From Aggregatimonas sangjinii (GTDB lineage: Bacteria > Bacteroidota > Bacteroidia > Flavobacteriales > Flavobacteriaceae), in the NCBI RefSeq assembly GCF_005943945.1, contig NZ_CP040710.1, forward strand, positions 1,189,001-1,253,000: a stretch of DNA of 64,000 nt, written 5' to 3'. The position numbers and the translations under genes were made by a program. The notes beneath the pieces are model-generated. The model saw only the letters and a list, made by a program, of their open reading frames with translations. It made no database searches and was not told the origin of the DNA. This document shows, piece after piece, positions 53,561-63,427 of this stretch (position 1 is the stretch's first letter; the number at the start of each line of letters is the position of its first letter).

Positions 53561-56388
53561 TAATAGGTGAACAAGTCCTTGATTTCTTTGATTTCCAAAG
53601 AAACTTTCGGATCAAATGCACTACTCGCGACATATTTGGTTAGACTATACAGCAACTGTCTAGCCTCTGGTCGATTCTCCATTTCGCTATGCAGATCCAC
53701 ACCGGATATCAACAACTTACCTTTTCCCACCTTTGCCTCGAAAACAAGCGCCGTTCGGCGGTTTTCGAACCAATCATCTACCACGCGAACTATTGGCTTT
53801 ATTTCTGGGGTTAGATCATCTAAAATCATAACGCTGGAATGTGACATGGCATCCCACCATTGCCAATTGGAATGGTATTCTGTCGGGAAGTCGGCGAACG
53901 CTGGGTGCTCGGGATTACATAAAATACCTAGCGTATGCGGCTTTTGACCATTGGTCCATGAAGTGTTCCAAAAAATACTGGAGAAACCAACCCCGATATC
54001 CCCACCCTTTTCGATGGCAACATCACCCTTGTCAATGTGCAACAAAACCTTTCCTCCTTTTTCAAGGTAATCAATTGTATCGGTATCTAGTTTAGATACT
54101 ACCCGCATTTCTAATTTGTTTGCTATGGGTTCTTTTTTGGCAGGATACACCCAAATGTCCCAATTATTTTCATGGCTGCCCACACGTACGGTCAATACTA
54201 ATTTTTGCGCATTATCGGCTTTTTCCAGATCGACGGAGATTTTACCCAACTGAAACCCATTGCCAATAGGAATGTTAATTTTGGGAAAACTACCTTGAGC
54301 GAAAACTTCTCCGATTTTGCTGGTGAGGGTCCATGTAGGAGCAATATCGTTCAATGGTTTTTTGCCGTAATGGGCTACCTCAACGGAAGCGTTAAGTGCT
54401 TCGTCATTCATGAATATGCGCTTGTGAAGTCGTACCAAGGGTACCGTTTCACCGCAGAATTGCTTGAATTCTTCTGGTCTCACATAGCCTTTTTCATCCC
54501 AAAAAGCGTCTAGGACACCAACAAGAGCGGTACCCTGTCCGGGAAAATCGTGCAAGTCCAATAATTGAAATCCAGCCATATCTTTGGTGCGCAGAGCGGC
54601 TTCTATATCCGCTTTGTAGCAAAGTACCTGTAATTTTCCCGATGCCAGTAACAAACTATCGGCCAAATGACCTAGATGATTTGCTTCTAGACTTTCCTTG
54701 AAAATCTCAAAATTCTTTGGTTGTAACACTCCCTTGTATTTAGGCATTTCCTTGAAGTTCGGGTATACGCACCATTGCCCCATCTCGTGGCTTACATAGG
54801 GCATTGGTGTTTCCTGAATCAGTTTCTTGTAATCAAAAACGGTTTGTGGCGGTCGGGCGTTGATCACACTATTCAGTTCTTCTGCCCAGCCTTGTATTCT
54901 TGGACCCTTGTGATTATAAAAATCCAGATTATCCAACAAAGGCCAGCCAGCACCACCGGTGTACAAATGACGGTTGTCTAGCTCTTTCATGTGGTGAACG
55001 AACTTTTTGAGATATTCGTTTTGATTTTCTCCAGAAGGTTCATTGCCGTAGGCCATCATCACGAATGATGGGTGGTTGCCGTAATTCTCGATAATGTTTT
55101 CCGCTTCCCTGTAAATCCAATCGTCAATAGGTTCGCCATCACCGATCGTCGTCCAGGCAGATGCTTCTACCTGTAGATAGACACCGAGTTCGTCCGCTGC
55201 GGTAAAGGCTGCTTCGGGCGGACACCATGAGTGAAAGCGCATATGGTTCAGACCATGGTCTTGAATGATGTTGAAGATGCGTTTCCATGACTCCACATCG
55301 GTAGGAGGGTATCCGGTCAGCGGAAAAATACAGCTTTCAAGGGTTCCTCTCAAAAAGACCGGTCTTCCATTAATGCCAAAACGCTTACCGTCGACCTTGA
55401 ACTCCCGCATGCCAAAAACAATATTCTTCTCATCTACCTCCCCATCTTGTTTCAATTGAAGATTCATGGTGTAGAGGTTAGGCGAAAACTCTTCCCAAAG
55501 TTCAGGTGAGCTACCCATTGAATATACCATTTCAAAACTACCATCATTTAAGACTGACAATTCTTGGGATAGCGTTGGTAGGCTCTCCTTATTTTGGTGG
55601 GAGGTTGCCTGCGCTGTTATCCGAACTTTTTTGGGCAACTCACCCAAAACCTCCAACTTACCTTTAATAAGTACCTTCTTACCATCTACATCTGGATACA
55701 ACTGCGCAATGCCCAAAGCAATTTTCGGATCGGTCGTCAATTTAATTTGCCCGACAACACCGTTCCAATTGGTTTGGGTATTGTCGGAAATACTATGGGC
55801 ATCCCGTCCTACATCAACCTCTTTGATGCGGTTGTCTATTCGTACGGTAATTATGTGATCTCCGGGCGATAAAGCTTTGGTCAAATCATACCGATGGGGG
55901 GTCGCCAAAGTGTTCTTAGAACCCACTTTTTGATCATCTACCCAAACTGTGGTTTCCCAGTGCGCCCGTTCTAGGAACAAGCCAATCCGTTGTTGGTTCC
56001 AGTTTTCTGGAATGGATACTTTCTTAGCGTACCAAGCCGGACCGTAATATACTTTTTTGGGACTTAACCAAAAGGGTACTTTCACGTTTCCCTTTTTCCG
56101 GTATTGGGCCATCTTTGGGCTAGAGTACCAGGCACTGTCATTCCACATGTTTCCCGTCCATATGGTATTGACCGTTATTTCTTTGCCTTTATCGTATTCG
56201 GCCATAGACCCGGGAAGCATAATAGAATCTTGCAACTTTTTTTGATACCATTTCTCTCCTATGCCAATATCCAGTGAATCGATCTGAAAAGACCAACTTC
56301 CGGCGAGATCGATTTCGTTCCTATCTTCATTTGTGCAAGACAAGAACAGCGTCAACCCGAATAACAATAAATAATACTTCAACTTCAT
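53560..56388 (-). CDS. GH2-family glycoside hydrolase, lipoprotein (copy 2)
   Basis: 942 residues, lipobox LFLSC (Cys18). Same architecture as the GH2 gene at 43949-46792 and clearly paralogous (LERAHWETTVWVDDQKVG; PVFLRGTLESCIFPLTGYPPT; HMRFHSWCPPEAAF). Acid/base in MMAYGNE and nucleophile in VSHEMGQW; the C-terminal region again has KVGKGKLLISGVDLHSEMENRPEARQ. An insertion near the N-terminus (MWNDSAWYSSPKMAQYRKKG) is absent from copy 1. Coupled to its neighbours by TAATG overlaps at both ends. Confidence 0.92.
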   Translation of the reverse strand: MKLKYYLLLFGLTLFLSCTNEDRNEIDLAGSWSFQIDSLDIGIGEKWYQKKLQDSIMLPGSMAEYDKGKEITVNTIWTGNMWNDSAWYSSPKMAQYRKKGNVKVPFWLSPKKVYYGPAWYAKKVSIPENWNQQRIGLFLERAHWETTVWVDDQKVGSKNTLATPHRYDLTKALSPGDHIITVRIDNRIKEVDVGRDAHSISDNTQTNWNGVVGQIKLTTDPKIALGIAQLYPDVDGKKVLIKGKLEVLGELPKKVRITAQATSHQNKESLPTLSQELSVLNDGSFEMVYSMGSSPELWEEFSPNLYTMNLQLKQDGEVDEKNIVFGMREFKVDGKRFGINGRPVFLRGTLESCIFPLTGYPPTDVESWKRIFNIIQDHGLNHMRFHSWCPPEAAFTAADELGVYLQVEASAWTTIGDGEPIDDWIYREAENIIENYGNHPSFVMMAYGNEPSGENQNEYLKKFVHHMKELDNRHLYTGGAGWPLLDNLDFYNHKGPRIQGWAEELNSVINARPPQTVFDYKKLIQETPMPYVSHEMGQWCVYPNFKEMPKYKGVLQPKNFEIFKESLEANHLGHLADSLLLASGKLQVLCYKADIEAALRTKDMAGFQLLDLHDFPGQGTALVGVLDAFWDEKGYVRPEEFKQFCGETVPLVRLHKRIFMNDEALNASVEVAHYGKKPLNDIAPTWTLTSKIGEVFAQGSFPKINIPIGNGFQLGKISVDLEKADNAQKLVLTVRVGSHENNWDIWVYPAKKEPIANKLEMRVVSKLDTDTIDYLEKGGKVLLHIDKGDVAIEKGGDIGVGFSSIFWNTSWTNGQKPHTLGILCNPEHPAFADFPTEYHSNWQWWDAMSHSSVMILDDLTPEIKPIVRVVDDWFENRRTALVFEAKVGKGKLLISGVDLHSEMENRPEARQLLYSLTKYVASSAFDPKVSLEIKEIKDLFTY

Positions 56389-57110
56389 TATTTATCAGTG
56401 TTTTTGTATTCAAAAAATACTAGAATACTATCTGCGACCAATTCGTGTCCTCTTTCGTTAATATGATTGTTTTGGGCCATATAAGCTTTCAAGTCTTCTC
56501 TTTTCGCAATTTTCCGGAAAAGCGCGTAACTATCAACGAGGCCTACTTTAAACGCTTTCGCCAGACTTCTAATCTGTTCACTATGTTGACTTAGTTCAGA
56601 ATCTAACGAACCAATGTCTTCGTTCAAATCCGGTGTCGGGGTCATAAGAATCACTTTTGCACCGTAGTTCTTCGCATCCGTTATCATAGTTTCCCATGCT
56701 AATTTCGCCCTCTCAAGACCTATTGCACGATCGTTTAAAGCATAGTCTATAAAGATCACGTCGGGATGGTGGTTCAGGACTTCTTCCTTAAAGCGCTTGG
56801 ATCCCTGTTCCGATTGTTCGCCGCCTATTGATGTTGTGATCGTATTGAGTACCGCGTACTCATAATGATTCTTTATTTTTTTCAAGCTCAAGTACGGATA
56901 TGAGCCGAATGTGTCGACTACGCCCTTGGTGAAATAGCCTGAGGGTACAGAATGGCCATGAAATACCAAGTTTATCGTTCTATTATCGGGCCATTTTTTT
57001 TGAAGTTTGGTAATGATAGGCTGAAGATACTCCAAATCCGGTTCTCCGTTTTGGGCAGTAGACCAAAGAACAGACAATACAAATGACATTATGACGATCC
57101 GATTTCTCAT
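56388..57110 (-). CDS. Secreted SGNH/GDSL hydrolase
   Basis: 240 residues with signal FVLSVLWSTAQ. SGNH blocks: FHGHSVPSGYF (Ser of block I), SIGGEQSEQG (Gly), DYALNDR (Asn) and the Asp/His block NNHINERGHELVADSI. The family hydrolyses esters; in a PUL it would remove acetyl groups from the glycan so that glycosidases and sulfatases can act. It overlaps the porter gene by 4 nt and the GH2 gene by 1 nt. Confidence 0.9.
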   Translation of the reverse strand: MRNRIVIMSFVLSVLWSTAQNGEPDLEYLQPIITKLQKKWPDNRTINLVFHGHSVPSGYFTKGVVDTFGSYPYLSLKKIKNHYEYAVLNTITTSIGGEQSEQGSKRFKEEVLNHHPDVIFIDYALNDRAIGLERAKLAWETMITDAKNYGAKVILMTPTPDLNEDIGSLDSELSQHSEQIRSLAKAFKVGLVDSYALFRKIAKREDLKAYMAQNNHINERGHELVADSILVFFEYKNTDK

Positions 57111-58510
57111 TTTTTGTCCTTGGTTAGTTCCATTTCGATTTCTTCCAAACTTTTGCCCTTCGTTTCAGGTAAGGTCTTTTTAATGAATACATACCCCAAT
57201 ACGCAGATGCCACTGTATACCCAGAACGTACCGGATGCCCCAAGTAGCCTGTTCAATATGGGAAAGGTAAAAGTGAGCACAAAGGAGGCGATCCAAAGCG
57301 AAAAAGTCGCAATGGACATGGCTACACCACGCAGTCGATTTGGAAAAATCTCAGAAAGTACCACCCAAGTAATCGGTGCCAAAGACATGGCATAGATGGC
57401 TATAGCGATAATGACCAGAAGCAGAACCGGCCATCCCGAAAATTCAAAATAATATGCTCCCCCCAAAAGGGCATAGACCAATGCGAGTCCTATGGCGCCT
57501 AAAAGCATTAATTTTCTTCGCCCCCAGCTGTCGACGGTTCTCATGGCGACAAATGTAAAGATGAGGTTTACACTGCCCGTAATAATAATATTAAAGAGCA
57601 TATCACCCACAGAATAACCTGCTGCCGTAAAGATTTCGTCGGCATAGTTGAAAATAATGTTGATTCCGCACCACTGTTGAAATATTGCCAGTACGATACC
57701 GATAATCAGGATAGGCAGAATTTTCGGGTTCCGAAGTTCTGAAAAGGAAATTTTCTTTCCCGAACTTTCTTCGAGTGTCAATTGCATGTTCGTAAGTTCT
57801 TTTTCGGCGTAGGTAGTGCCACCAATTTTTTGTAATACGGATAGCGCTTTGTCGGTATCACCTATTTTTGATAGGAACCTCGGACTTTTAGGTACCAGGA
57901 ACATTAACACGAAAAACAAAAAAGCGGGAATGAGCTCGGCCCAGAACATCCATCGCCAGCCCGATTCGCCGTTCCAAGATGCGGCGATCTCTTCTGGTGT
58001 CATAGCTGTCGGGATAGGTTCTGCAATCGCGTAATTCGCAATTTGGGCTGCCAAGATACCTACGACAATGGTCAATTGATTAATGGCCACGAACTGGCCC
58101 CTATATTTCGCAGGGGCGATTTCCGCGATATACATGGGTGATAGGGTAGAGGCCAACCCAATTCCCAAACCACCTATGAGCCGATACACAATAAAAGAGG
58201 TGAAATTCTCGACATATCCCGTTCCAAAGGCGGAAATCGTAAATAGGGCCGCCGCCATGATTAAAGGCAATTTCCGGCCGAACTTATCCGCTACCGCTCC
58301 CGACAAAACAGCACCAAAAATACAGCCTATCAAAGCACTGCTAACTGCCCAACCCTGCAAGGTAGCCTGTCCTGTTATATTAAAATAAAGCTCATAAAAA
58401 GGCTTCGCCCCGCCTATGACCACCCAATCATAACCGAAAAGGAACCCGCCCATGGCCGATACTAAGGCGAGAAAAAGAACATATTTTATATTGAATTTGT
58501 TTTGTTTCAT
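57107..58510 (-). CDS. MFS sugar porter
   Basis: 467 residues from the ATG at 58510, preferred to the frame's earlier ATG at 58567 because the latter would run into the upstream sulfatase. Twelve membrane helices and the sugar-porter signatures: GGFLFGYDWVVIGG, ADKFGRK, YRLIGGLGIGLAS, PKSPRF, DSWGRRK and the C-terminal PETKGKSLEEIE. It imports a monosaccharide by proton symport across the inner membrane, after periplasmic degradation by the enzymes encoded around it. Confidence 0.94.
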   Translation of the reverse strand: MKQNKFNIKYVLFLALVSAMGGFLFGYDWVVIGGAKPFYELYFNITGQATLQGWAVSSALIGCIFGAVLSGAVADKFGRKLPLIMAAALFTISAFGTGYVENFTSFIVYRLIGGLGIGLASTLSPMYIAEIAPAKYRGQFVAINQLTIVVGILAAQIANYAIAEPIPTAMTPEEIAASWNGESGWRWMFWAELIPAFLFFVLMFLVPKSPRFLSKIGDTDKALSVLQKIGGTTYAEKELTNMQLTLEESSGKKISFSELRNPKILPILIIGIVLAIFQQWCGINIIFNYADEIFTAAGYSVGDMLFNIIITGSVNLIFTFVAMRTVDSWGRRKLMLLGAIGLALVYALLGGAYYFEFSGWPVLLLVIIAIAIYAMSLAPITWVVLSEIFPNRLRGVAMSIATFSLWIASFVLTFTFPILNRLLGASGTFWVYSGICVLGYVFIKKTLPETKGKSLEEIEMELTKDKK

Positions 58511-58539
58511 TTTTTTATTTCGGTTTTCGTTTAAAGAAA

Positions 58540-60150
58540 CTAGTCGTTGGTTAATTGACTGCCCCACCAGTTTTTATTAGGCTGAAAATCTTTTGATAAA
58601 AATTTCAGTCGCTGTGCTTCCAATTGGGGGAGTAGCACATCTTTTTTTTCTTGGTAAAGTTGCCGGGCCAATTCGGCATCAAACTCGGGGTCTTTTTCAG
58701 GTTTGTTCGCGTTAACGCTTTTCAAATAATCGATCAATTTTTCTTTCAATAGTCGCGCTTGCCCTTCATTTTGTTCCGAAATATTATTCTGCTCATAAGG
58801 GTCCGACACCAAATTGTAGAGTTCGTTTCTACCATCCTCCCAATAATGAATAAGTTTCCAGTCTCCTTCCCTGATCATGGATGCCGGTTCCCCGCCTTGA
58901 TTTCCATAATGTGGATAGTGCCAATAGAGTGGTCTTTGTGCCAAACTTTCCCCTTCCAACAGAGGTTTTAAGCTTATACCATCCGAGTGTTGTCCCGGTT
59001 TTAAGGGGAGTTCCGCCAAATCCAAGAGGGTTGGATAAAAATCGCTTCCCGTAGCGGGATATGCTATTCTACTGTTTTTTTCCAACCATGGCACTTTAAT
59101 AAAATAGGGTTCTCGTATGCCGCCTTCCCATTGATAACCCTTCCCGCCACGAAGGGGTAGGTTGGTGGTAGAAAATGCATCCCCTGAAGCGACCCCTCCA
59201 TTATCCGAAGTGAAAACAATAATGGTGTTTTCATCCAGCCCCAGCTGCTTTAATTTTTTCAAGACCAATCCAATGGCATCATCCATCTGCTCAACCAGCC
59301 CCGCATAGATCGGGTTGTCCTGTACCGTTCGAATAGGAAGAACACGCTCCATCTCAAAACCTGATTCCTGTATTCCAGCAGCCTCCGCCTTTTCCCGATA
59401 TCGCTTCCACTTCTCTTGAGTGGTTTGTATCGGGCCATGAACCGCATAAAAAGATAAGTAGGCGAAAAAGGTTGTGTCTTTATTTCGTTCTATAAAGTTC
59501 GCGGTTTCCCGAGCCAAGCGCATAGATAAGTTTTCTCCGTTATTCGTATTGGCAAGGTTAGGATTCTCCCAAGGCGAAAAATACCCTCCTTTTGGGCTAC
59601 CCACGTCCCAGCCTCCTTTATTGATATCAAACCCATGGTCGGTTGGCCATGAGCCGCTCGGACCCAGATGCCATTTTCCTGCAAAAAAGGTGTTGTAGCC
59701 ATGGGAACGAAGCGCTTCTGCCAATGTAGTATCTTGCTTTGGCAAGCTACGTACATATTCTGGTGGTAATAATTTGGTGTTGCGATTCAGTTTTCGCCAT
59801 TCGGTGCCCGAGGGAGCGCCGATCCAATCGGTGATTCCGTGACGCGCCGTAGACTGACCTAATAATATACTGGCCCTGGATGGGCTACAAACCTGTGCAG
59901 ATGCGTAGCCGTTCGTAAATACGGTTCCCTTGGTCGCAATGGCATCGATATTAGGAGTTTCGTAAAATTTACTTCCTATAAAACTTAGATCATTAGCACC
60001 TAGGTCATCCGCCAGGATAAAAATAATATTCGGTTTTTTCTTAGGATGAAAAAGTTCTTTGTCCTTGCAGCCAACAAGGACTGCAAGGCAAAGAACTACT
60101 ACTAACTCAAACAAACTTTTTCGTTGTTTTTTATACACTACTTGTGCCAT
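58540..60150 (-). CDS. Family S1 sulfatase (first sulfatase of the large operon), lipoprotein
   Basis: 536 residues. Lipobox LAVLVGC (Cys28). Formylglycine site CSPSR with Cys88 followed by LGQSTARHGITDW; metal ligands in ADDLG and SDNGG; KWHLGPSGSWPTDHGFD. The C-terminal subdomain includes LLDLAELPLK and HYPHYGNQGG, the segment that the decayed remnant at 9894-10076 matches. Such sulfatases are exo-acting on terminal sulfated sugars in many flavobacterial PULs. 25 nt downstream of GH30. Confidence 0.94.
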   Translation of the reverse strand: MAQVVYKKQRKSLFELVVVLCLAVLVGCKDKELFHPKKKPNIIFILADDLGANDLSFIGSKFYETPNIDAIATKGTVFTNGYASAQVCSPSRASILLGQSTARHGITDWIGAPSGTEWRKLNRNTKLLPPEYVRSLPKQDTTLAEALRSHGYNTFFAGKWHLGPSGSWPTDHGFDINKGGWDVGSPKGGYFSPWENPNLANTNNGENLSMRLARETANFIERNKDTTFFAYLSFYAVHGPIQTTQEKWKRYREKAEAAGIQESGFEMERVLPIRTVQDNPIYAGLVEQMDDAIGLVLKKLKQLGLDENTIIVFTSDNGGVASGDAFSTTNLPLRGGKGYQWEGGIREPYFIKVPWLEKNSRIAYPATGSDFYPTLLDLAELPLKPGQHSDGISLKPLLEGESLAQRPLYWHYPHYGNQGGEPASMIREGDWKLIHYWEDGRNELYNLVSDPYEQNNISEQNEGQARLLKEKLIDYLKSVNANKPEKDPEFDAELARQLYQEKKDVLLPQLEAQRLKFLSKDFQPNKNWWGSQLTND

Positions 60151-60175
60151 ATTTCAATTTACGGTTTTTCAAGGC

Positions 60176-61756
60176 TTACTTTTTCACCAACATGGTGACG
60201 ATAGACCTCGACGGAATGAGCACCTCATTGTCTTGAACCGACACCGGTGCCAAGTTTTTATCGTGTGATGTCACGTAACTTTTTGAAAACTTCAAATTTT
60301 TATCGCTCAAGCGAAGGGATTTATCTTCATCGGAATAATTTACGGCCACCGCTACTATTTCGTTCTTAACATCATCCTGGTATGCCGAAATCATAAGACT
60401 ATTATATCGTTCACTAAGCGTTCGATCATCAATCAATTCCACATCAACTCTTTTCATTCCGGGACGAACGAATAGCGAGAAATTTCCTAGGCCCCATAGT
60501 AATTTTGATTCGTGATACGTCCCGTTGTTTTTCAGAAGTTGCAAATCGTACATATTGTCCTCTATTCCGGTATCCAGATAGATAAGGCCATCCTTGAAAT
60601 CGGCATTCGTAAGTGCCGTCCACCATTGCCAGGAAGATGCGTTCGCCAATGTTAGATCGGCGTGTATGACCCTGGCAACGTAAAGCGCGGTATCCATACC
60701 TAAATCCCTAGGCCTTCCCCCTCCGATATCATCGGTTTGCTCCAAGATACAGAATTCGCTTTGCCAGTAGGCGAGCTCTTTTGCCTTAAGCTCTTTATTC
60801 AATTTTTGCCTAACTCCGATTAGGCTATCCACTGGCCATGTAGTAAAGTAGCTATGTCCGGAAATGGTTTTTTCTACACGAGGTAAGTTTGATATATGGT
60901 AAGGGGAGTTTTGATCATAAAAGGCACTTATTTGATTGCCTCTTTCGGCTTTATTGAAATGGCTATAGAGATATCTTAAATCAGCGGCTTCGGGAACGAC
61001 CAATTTGGTATTCAGATTACGCTTATGAAGGTCTTCGGATAAGTATTTTGAAAATTTCGAAATGTCTTCGTTCGTAGCCGGGGTACCCTCCTGTGTAGAT
61101 TTTTCCCAGTCCCATTGCGGTTCGTTAACCGGACTTAAATAATCGAAAGAAATTCCTTGTCCGTCGAAATGTTCAAGAACAGTTGCCAAGTATTCGGAAT
61201 AATCATCCAATCTATCTGGCTTGATATTGAATCGGCCATTCGTTTCTGCTGCGTGTCCTTTCCCGTTCAAAGCCCAAAAAGAGGGTGCTGCCAGCGTAAA
61301 TGCCAAGAACTTCTCCACTCCATATCTTTTGGCTTCTTTTAAAAACCAATATTGACCAGCTTGTTTAGTCCAATCGTAATTACCATTTTCATCAAGGTAG
61401 GATTCTGCCCTTCTCCATTCGTTGGGTATTCCGGAATCGTTACCCTGCTCGGTAGATCCCGCTCCAAGGTAGTACCGCCAAATGGAAAGCCCTATGCCCT
61501 TTGGATTGCCTTTATCGTCAAATTCCTTACTGAAGAGGAGTTCGGCAATTCCCCCCTTTTTTTCATCAGGCCAATTTTTTCCTACAAACTGGCAACGCCA
61601 GGCATCCGAGGCACCAAAACCGTCAATCGTTTGATAGGTGGTCGAATGATCGATAACTACTTCCAGAGGTTGCGAAAGTGCATCGCAACCCACTAAAAGC
61701 ATTAAGATAAAACTAACTCTGGATAAAAAGCTAAATAAATTTGTTTTCAATTTCAC
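60176..61756 (-). CDS. GH30-family glycoside hydrolase (copy 1), lipoprotein
   Basis: 526 residues. Lipobox MLLVGC (Cys24). GH30 fold: TIDGFGASDAWRCQFVG, GLSIWRYYLGAG, then the (beta/alpha)8 catalytic residues: acid/base Glu212 in SPVNEPQWDW, nucleophile Glu334 in YWQSEFCI. A beta-sandwich C-terminus ends PSRSIVTMLV. NEPQ and the GAS-DAW segment resemble the endo-beta-1,6-galactanase subgroup, but no subfamily is assigned with certainty. Placed between its paralogue and a sulfatase, so a sulfated beta-galactan is a plausible target. Confidence 0.92.
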   Translation of the reverse strand: MKLKTNLFSFLSRVSFILMLLVGCDALSQPLEVVIDHSTTYQTIDGFGASDAWRCQFVGKNWPDEKKGGIAELLFSKEFDDKGNPKGIGLSIWRYYLGAGSTEQGNDSGIPNEWRRAESYLDENGNYDWTKQAGQYWFLKEAKRYGVEKFLAFTLAAPSFWALNGKGHAAETNGRFNIKPDRLDDYSEYLATVLEHFDGQGISFDYLSPVNEPQWDWEKSTQEGTPATNEDISKFSKYLSEDLHKRNLNTKLVVPEAADLRYLYSHFNKAERGNQISAFYDQNSPYHISNLPRVEKTISGHSYFTTWPVDSLIGVRQKLNKELKAKELAYWQSEFCILEQTDDIGGGRPRDLGMDTALYVARVIHADLTLANASSWQWWTALTNADFKDGLIYLDTGIEDNMYDLQLLKNNGTYHESKLLWGLGNFSLFVRPGMKRVDVELIDDRTLSERYNSLMISAYQDDVKNEIVAVAVNYSDEDKSLRLSDKNLKFSKSYVTSHDKNLAPVSVQDNEVLIPSRSIVTMLVKK

Positions 61757-61775
61757 CTAAATTACACTACTATTA

Positions 61776-63404
61776 TTACTCCAATTTTCCCGTTAGTGTG
61801 ACTATTGATTTCGGAGGAATATTTACATTATCGTAGTTGACGGTCGATTTTTTCAAATTACTGGACATACTGGTAGTGTACACATCAAAGGAATCATTTT
61901 CTAACTCGAACAGCTCTGCGTAACCCTCAAAATTCAATTTTCTACTTTCTTCCAAATTATTAATGAGTACGAGAACGATTTCCTTGGATGTTGCATCCGT
62001 GTAGCCGGAAATCATAAAATTCTCTGCGGCTTCATTATCATCGGTGAAATCTGGATCCACTACCTCGAATCGCACCATTCCCGGTCTCACGAAACGACTA
62101 AAATTACCAAGTGCCCAAAGATTTTTCACATCATAGAAAGTACCGTCGGTATGCGATGGGCCATCACTGTTCGGTTCGTACAGGATGAGGTTGAACCTAA
62201 ACGGATGGTCTCCGAATGTGGATTGATTTAAAGCCGTCCAAAAGCTCCAACCCGTGGCGTTGCCGTGCACCAAGTCGGTATGGATAATGCGACTTAGCCA
62301 AAGGGCATAGTCGATTTCTTCAAGTGTTGACGGATCCTGTCCTTGTTGATAGGCCGCTCCCAATAAACTGTATTCCGTTTGCCAATAGTCCAGACCACCG
62401 CCCGTACCCTCAATTTTCGAGCGTAATGATTTGCGTTGCGTAAGCGATTGGTTCGTAGTACTATTGCTAAAATAGCTATGGCCTGCTACATGACTGGAGA
62501 GGTTGTCAAGGTCGCCCACATAATGTTCGCTCGACGGATTGAAAAATGCATCAATTTGGTTTGTCGTATTCTGATTGCCCTCGTATAGATAAGTAAGTTG
62601 GGCAGCTTCTGGAATCATGATTTTGGCATTCACCCCTTTTTCGGTAAAGATGCCATCCATAATTCTGGTAACGGTCGCCACTTCTGAGTTGAAAGCTTGG
62701 GTTCCGGATTGAGACGCCTCTCCAATCGCAAACGACCACTCGTACTGTGTTTCGTTGAAGGCACAAACGGTTTCGAAATTGTATCCCTGGTCTTCATAAT
62801 TTTTCAGCACATCGGCCAGGAATGTCGCATATGCCTCATAATTCTCTTCCGGGCAATTGAAACCGTTTACCTCGTCGGTACGAAAAGTATACCCGTTCTC
62901 GGTCATAAAATAGGGGGGTGTGGTAGCCCAAGCGCTAAATTTGGTAACGCCGTATTCCCTGGCCTTTGACAGGAACCACTGTTCCCCTTCTTGCTTGGTA
63001 TAATCGTAAACGCCTTCTTCATCGAGAAAACATTCCGTTTCCCTAAACCAGGAGTTGGGAGTGAATCCGCTTTCTACTTGGTCCGCGGCACCATCACCGA
63101 TTATGGTTCGCCAAAGGGAAAGTCCTATACCTTCAGGATTGCCTTCGCCGTCGGTTTCAGAACTAAAGAGCAGTTTGGCGATAGGTTCCTTTGAGGAATT
63201 TGGCCATTTTCCCACCCATTGATCCTGAAAGCCCCCGGAGGCTCCAAAATGATCCATAGTTTGAAATGTATTCTGAAGATTTAATGCGATCCCTTGAATT
63301 TCAGGTTCAAACTTAGGGTCATTCGGATCTGTAAAATTATCCTTTTCGCAGCCCCATAGAATGGCTATTAATAATAAGGTAAAAACTGTTTTGTTGCTAT
63401 TCAT
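61776..63404 (-). CDS. GH30-family glycoside hydrolase (copy 2), lipoprotein
   Basis: 542 residues, lipobox AILWGC (Cys19). Paralogue of the downstream GH30, sharing the scaffold HFGASGGFQDQWVG, GLSLWRT and SHVAGHSYF. The acid/base Glu218 sits in AFNETQYEW rather than NEPQ, and the nucleophile is Glu344 in YWQTEYSLLG. The Pro-to-Thr change just after the acid/base suggests altered specificity or pH behaviour. A glycine-rich C-terminal beta domain ends PPKSIVTLTGKLE. 23 nt downstream of the SusD gene. Confidence 0.92.
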   Translation of the reverse strand: MNSNKTVFTLLLIAILWGCEKDNFTDPNDPKFEPEIQGIALNLQNTFQTMDHFGASGGFQDQWVGKWPNSSKEPIAKLLFSSETDGEGNPEGIGLSLWRTIIGDGAADQVESGFTPNSWFRETECFLDEEGVYDYTKQEGEQWFLSKAREYGVTKFSAWATTPPYFMTENGYTFRTDEVNGFNCPEENYEAYATFLADVLKNYEDQGYNFETVCAFNETQYEWSFAIGEASQSGTQAFNSEVATVTRIMDGIFTEKGVNAKIMIPEAAQLTYLYEGNQNTTNQIDAFFNPSSEHYVGDLDNLSSHVAGHSYFSNSTTNQSLTQRKSLRSKIEGTGGGLDYWQTEYSLLGAAYQQGQDPSTLEEIDYALWLSRIIHTDLVHGNATGWSFWTALNQSTFGDHPFRFNLILYEPNSDGPSHTDGTFYDVKNLWALGNFSRFVRPGMVRFEVVDPDFTDDNEAAENFMISGYTDATSKEIVLVLINNLEESRKLNFEGYAELFELENDSFDVYTTSMSSNLKKSTVNYDNVNIPPKSIVTLTGKLE

Positions 63405-63427
63405 AATACGTTATACGTCTAATCTGA

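Noticed and set aside
58511-58567. 19-codon N-terminal extension of the sugar porter
   Set aside because: It overlaps the upstream sulfatase coding sequence and precedes the first membrane helix with no family support.
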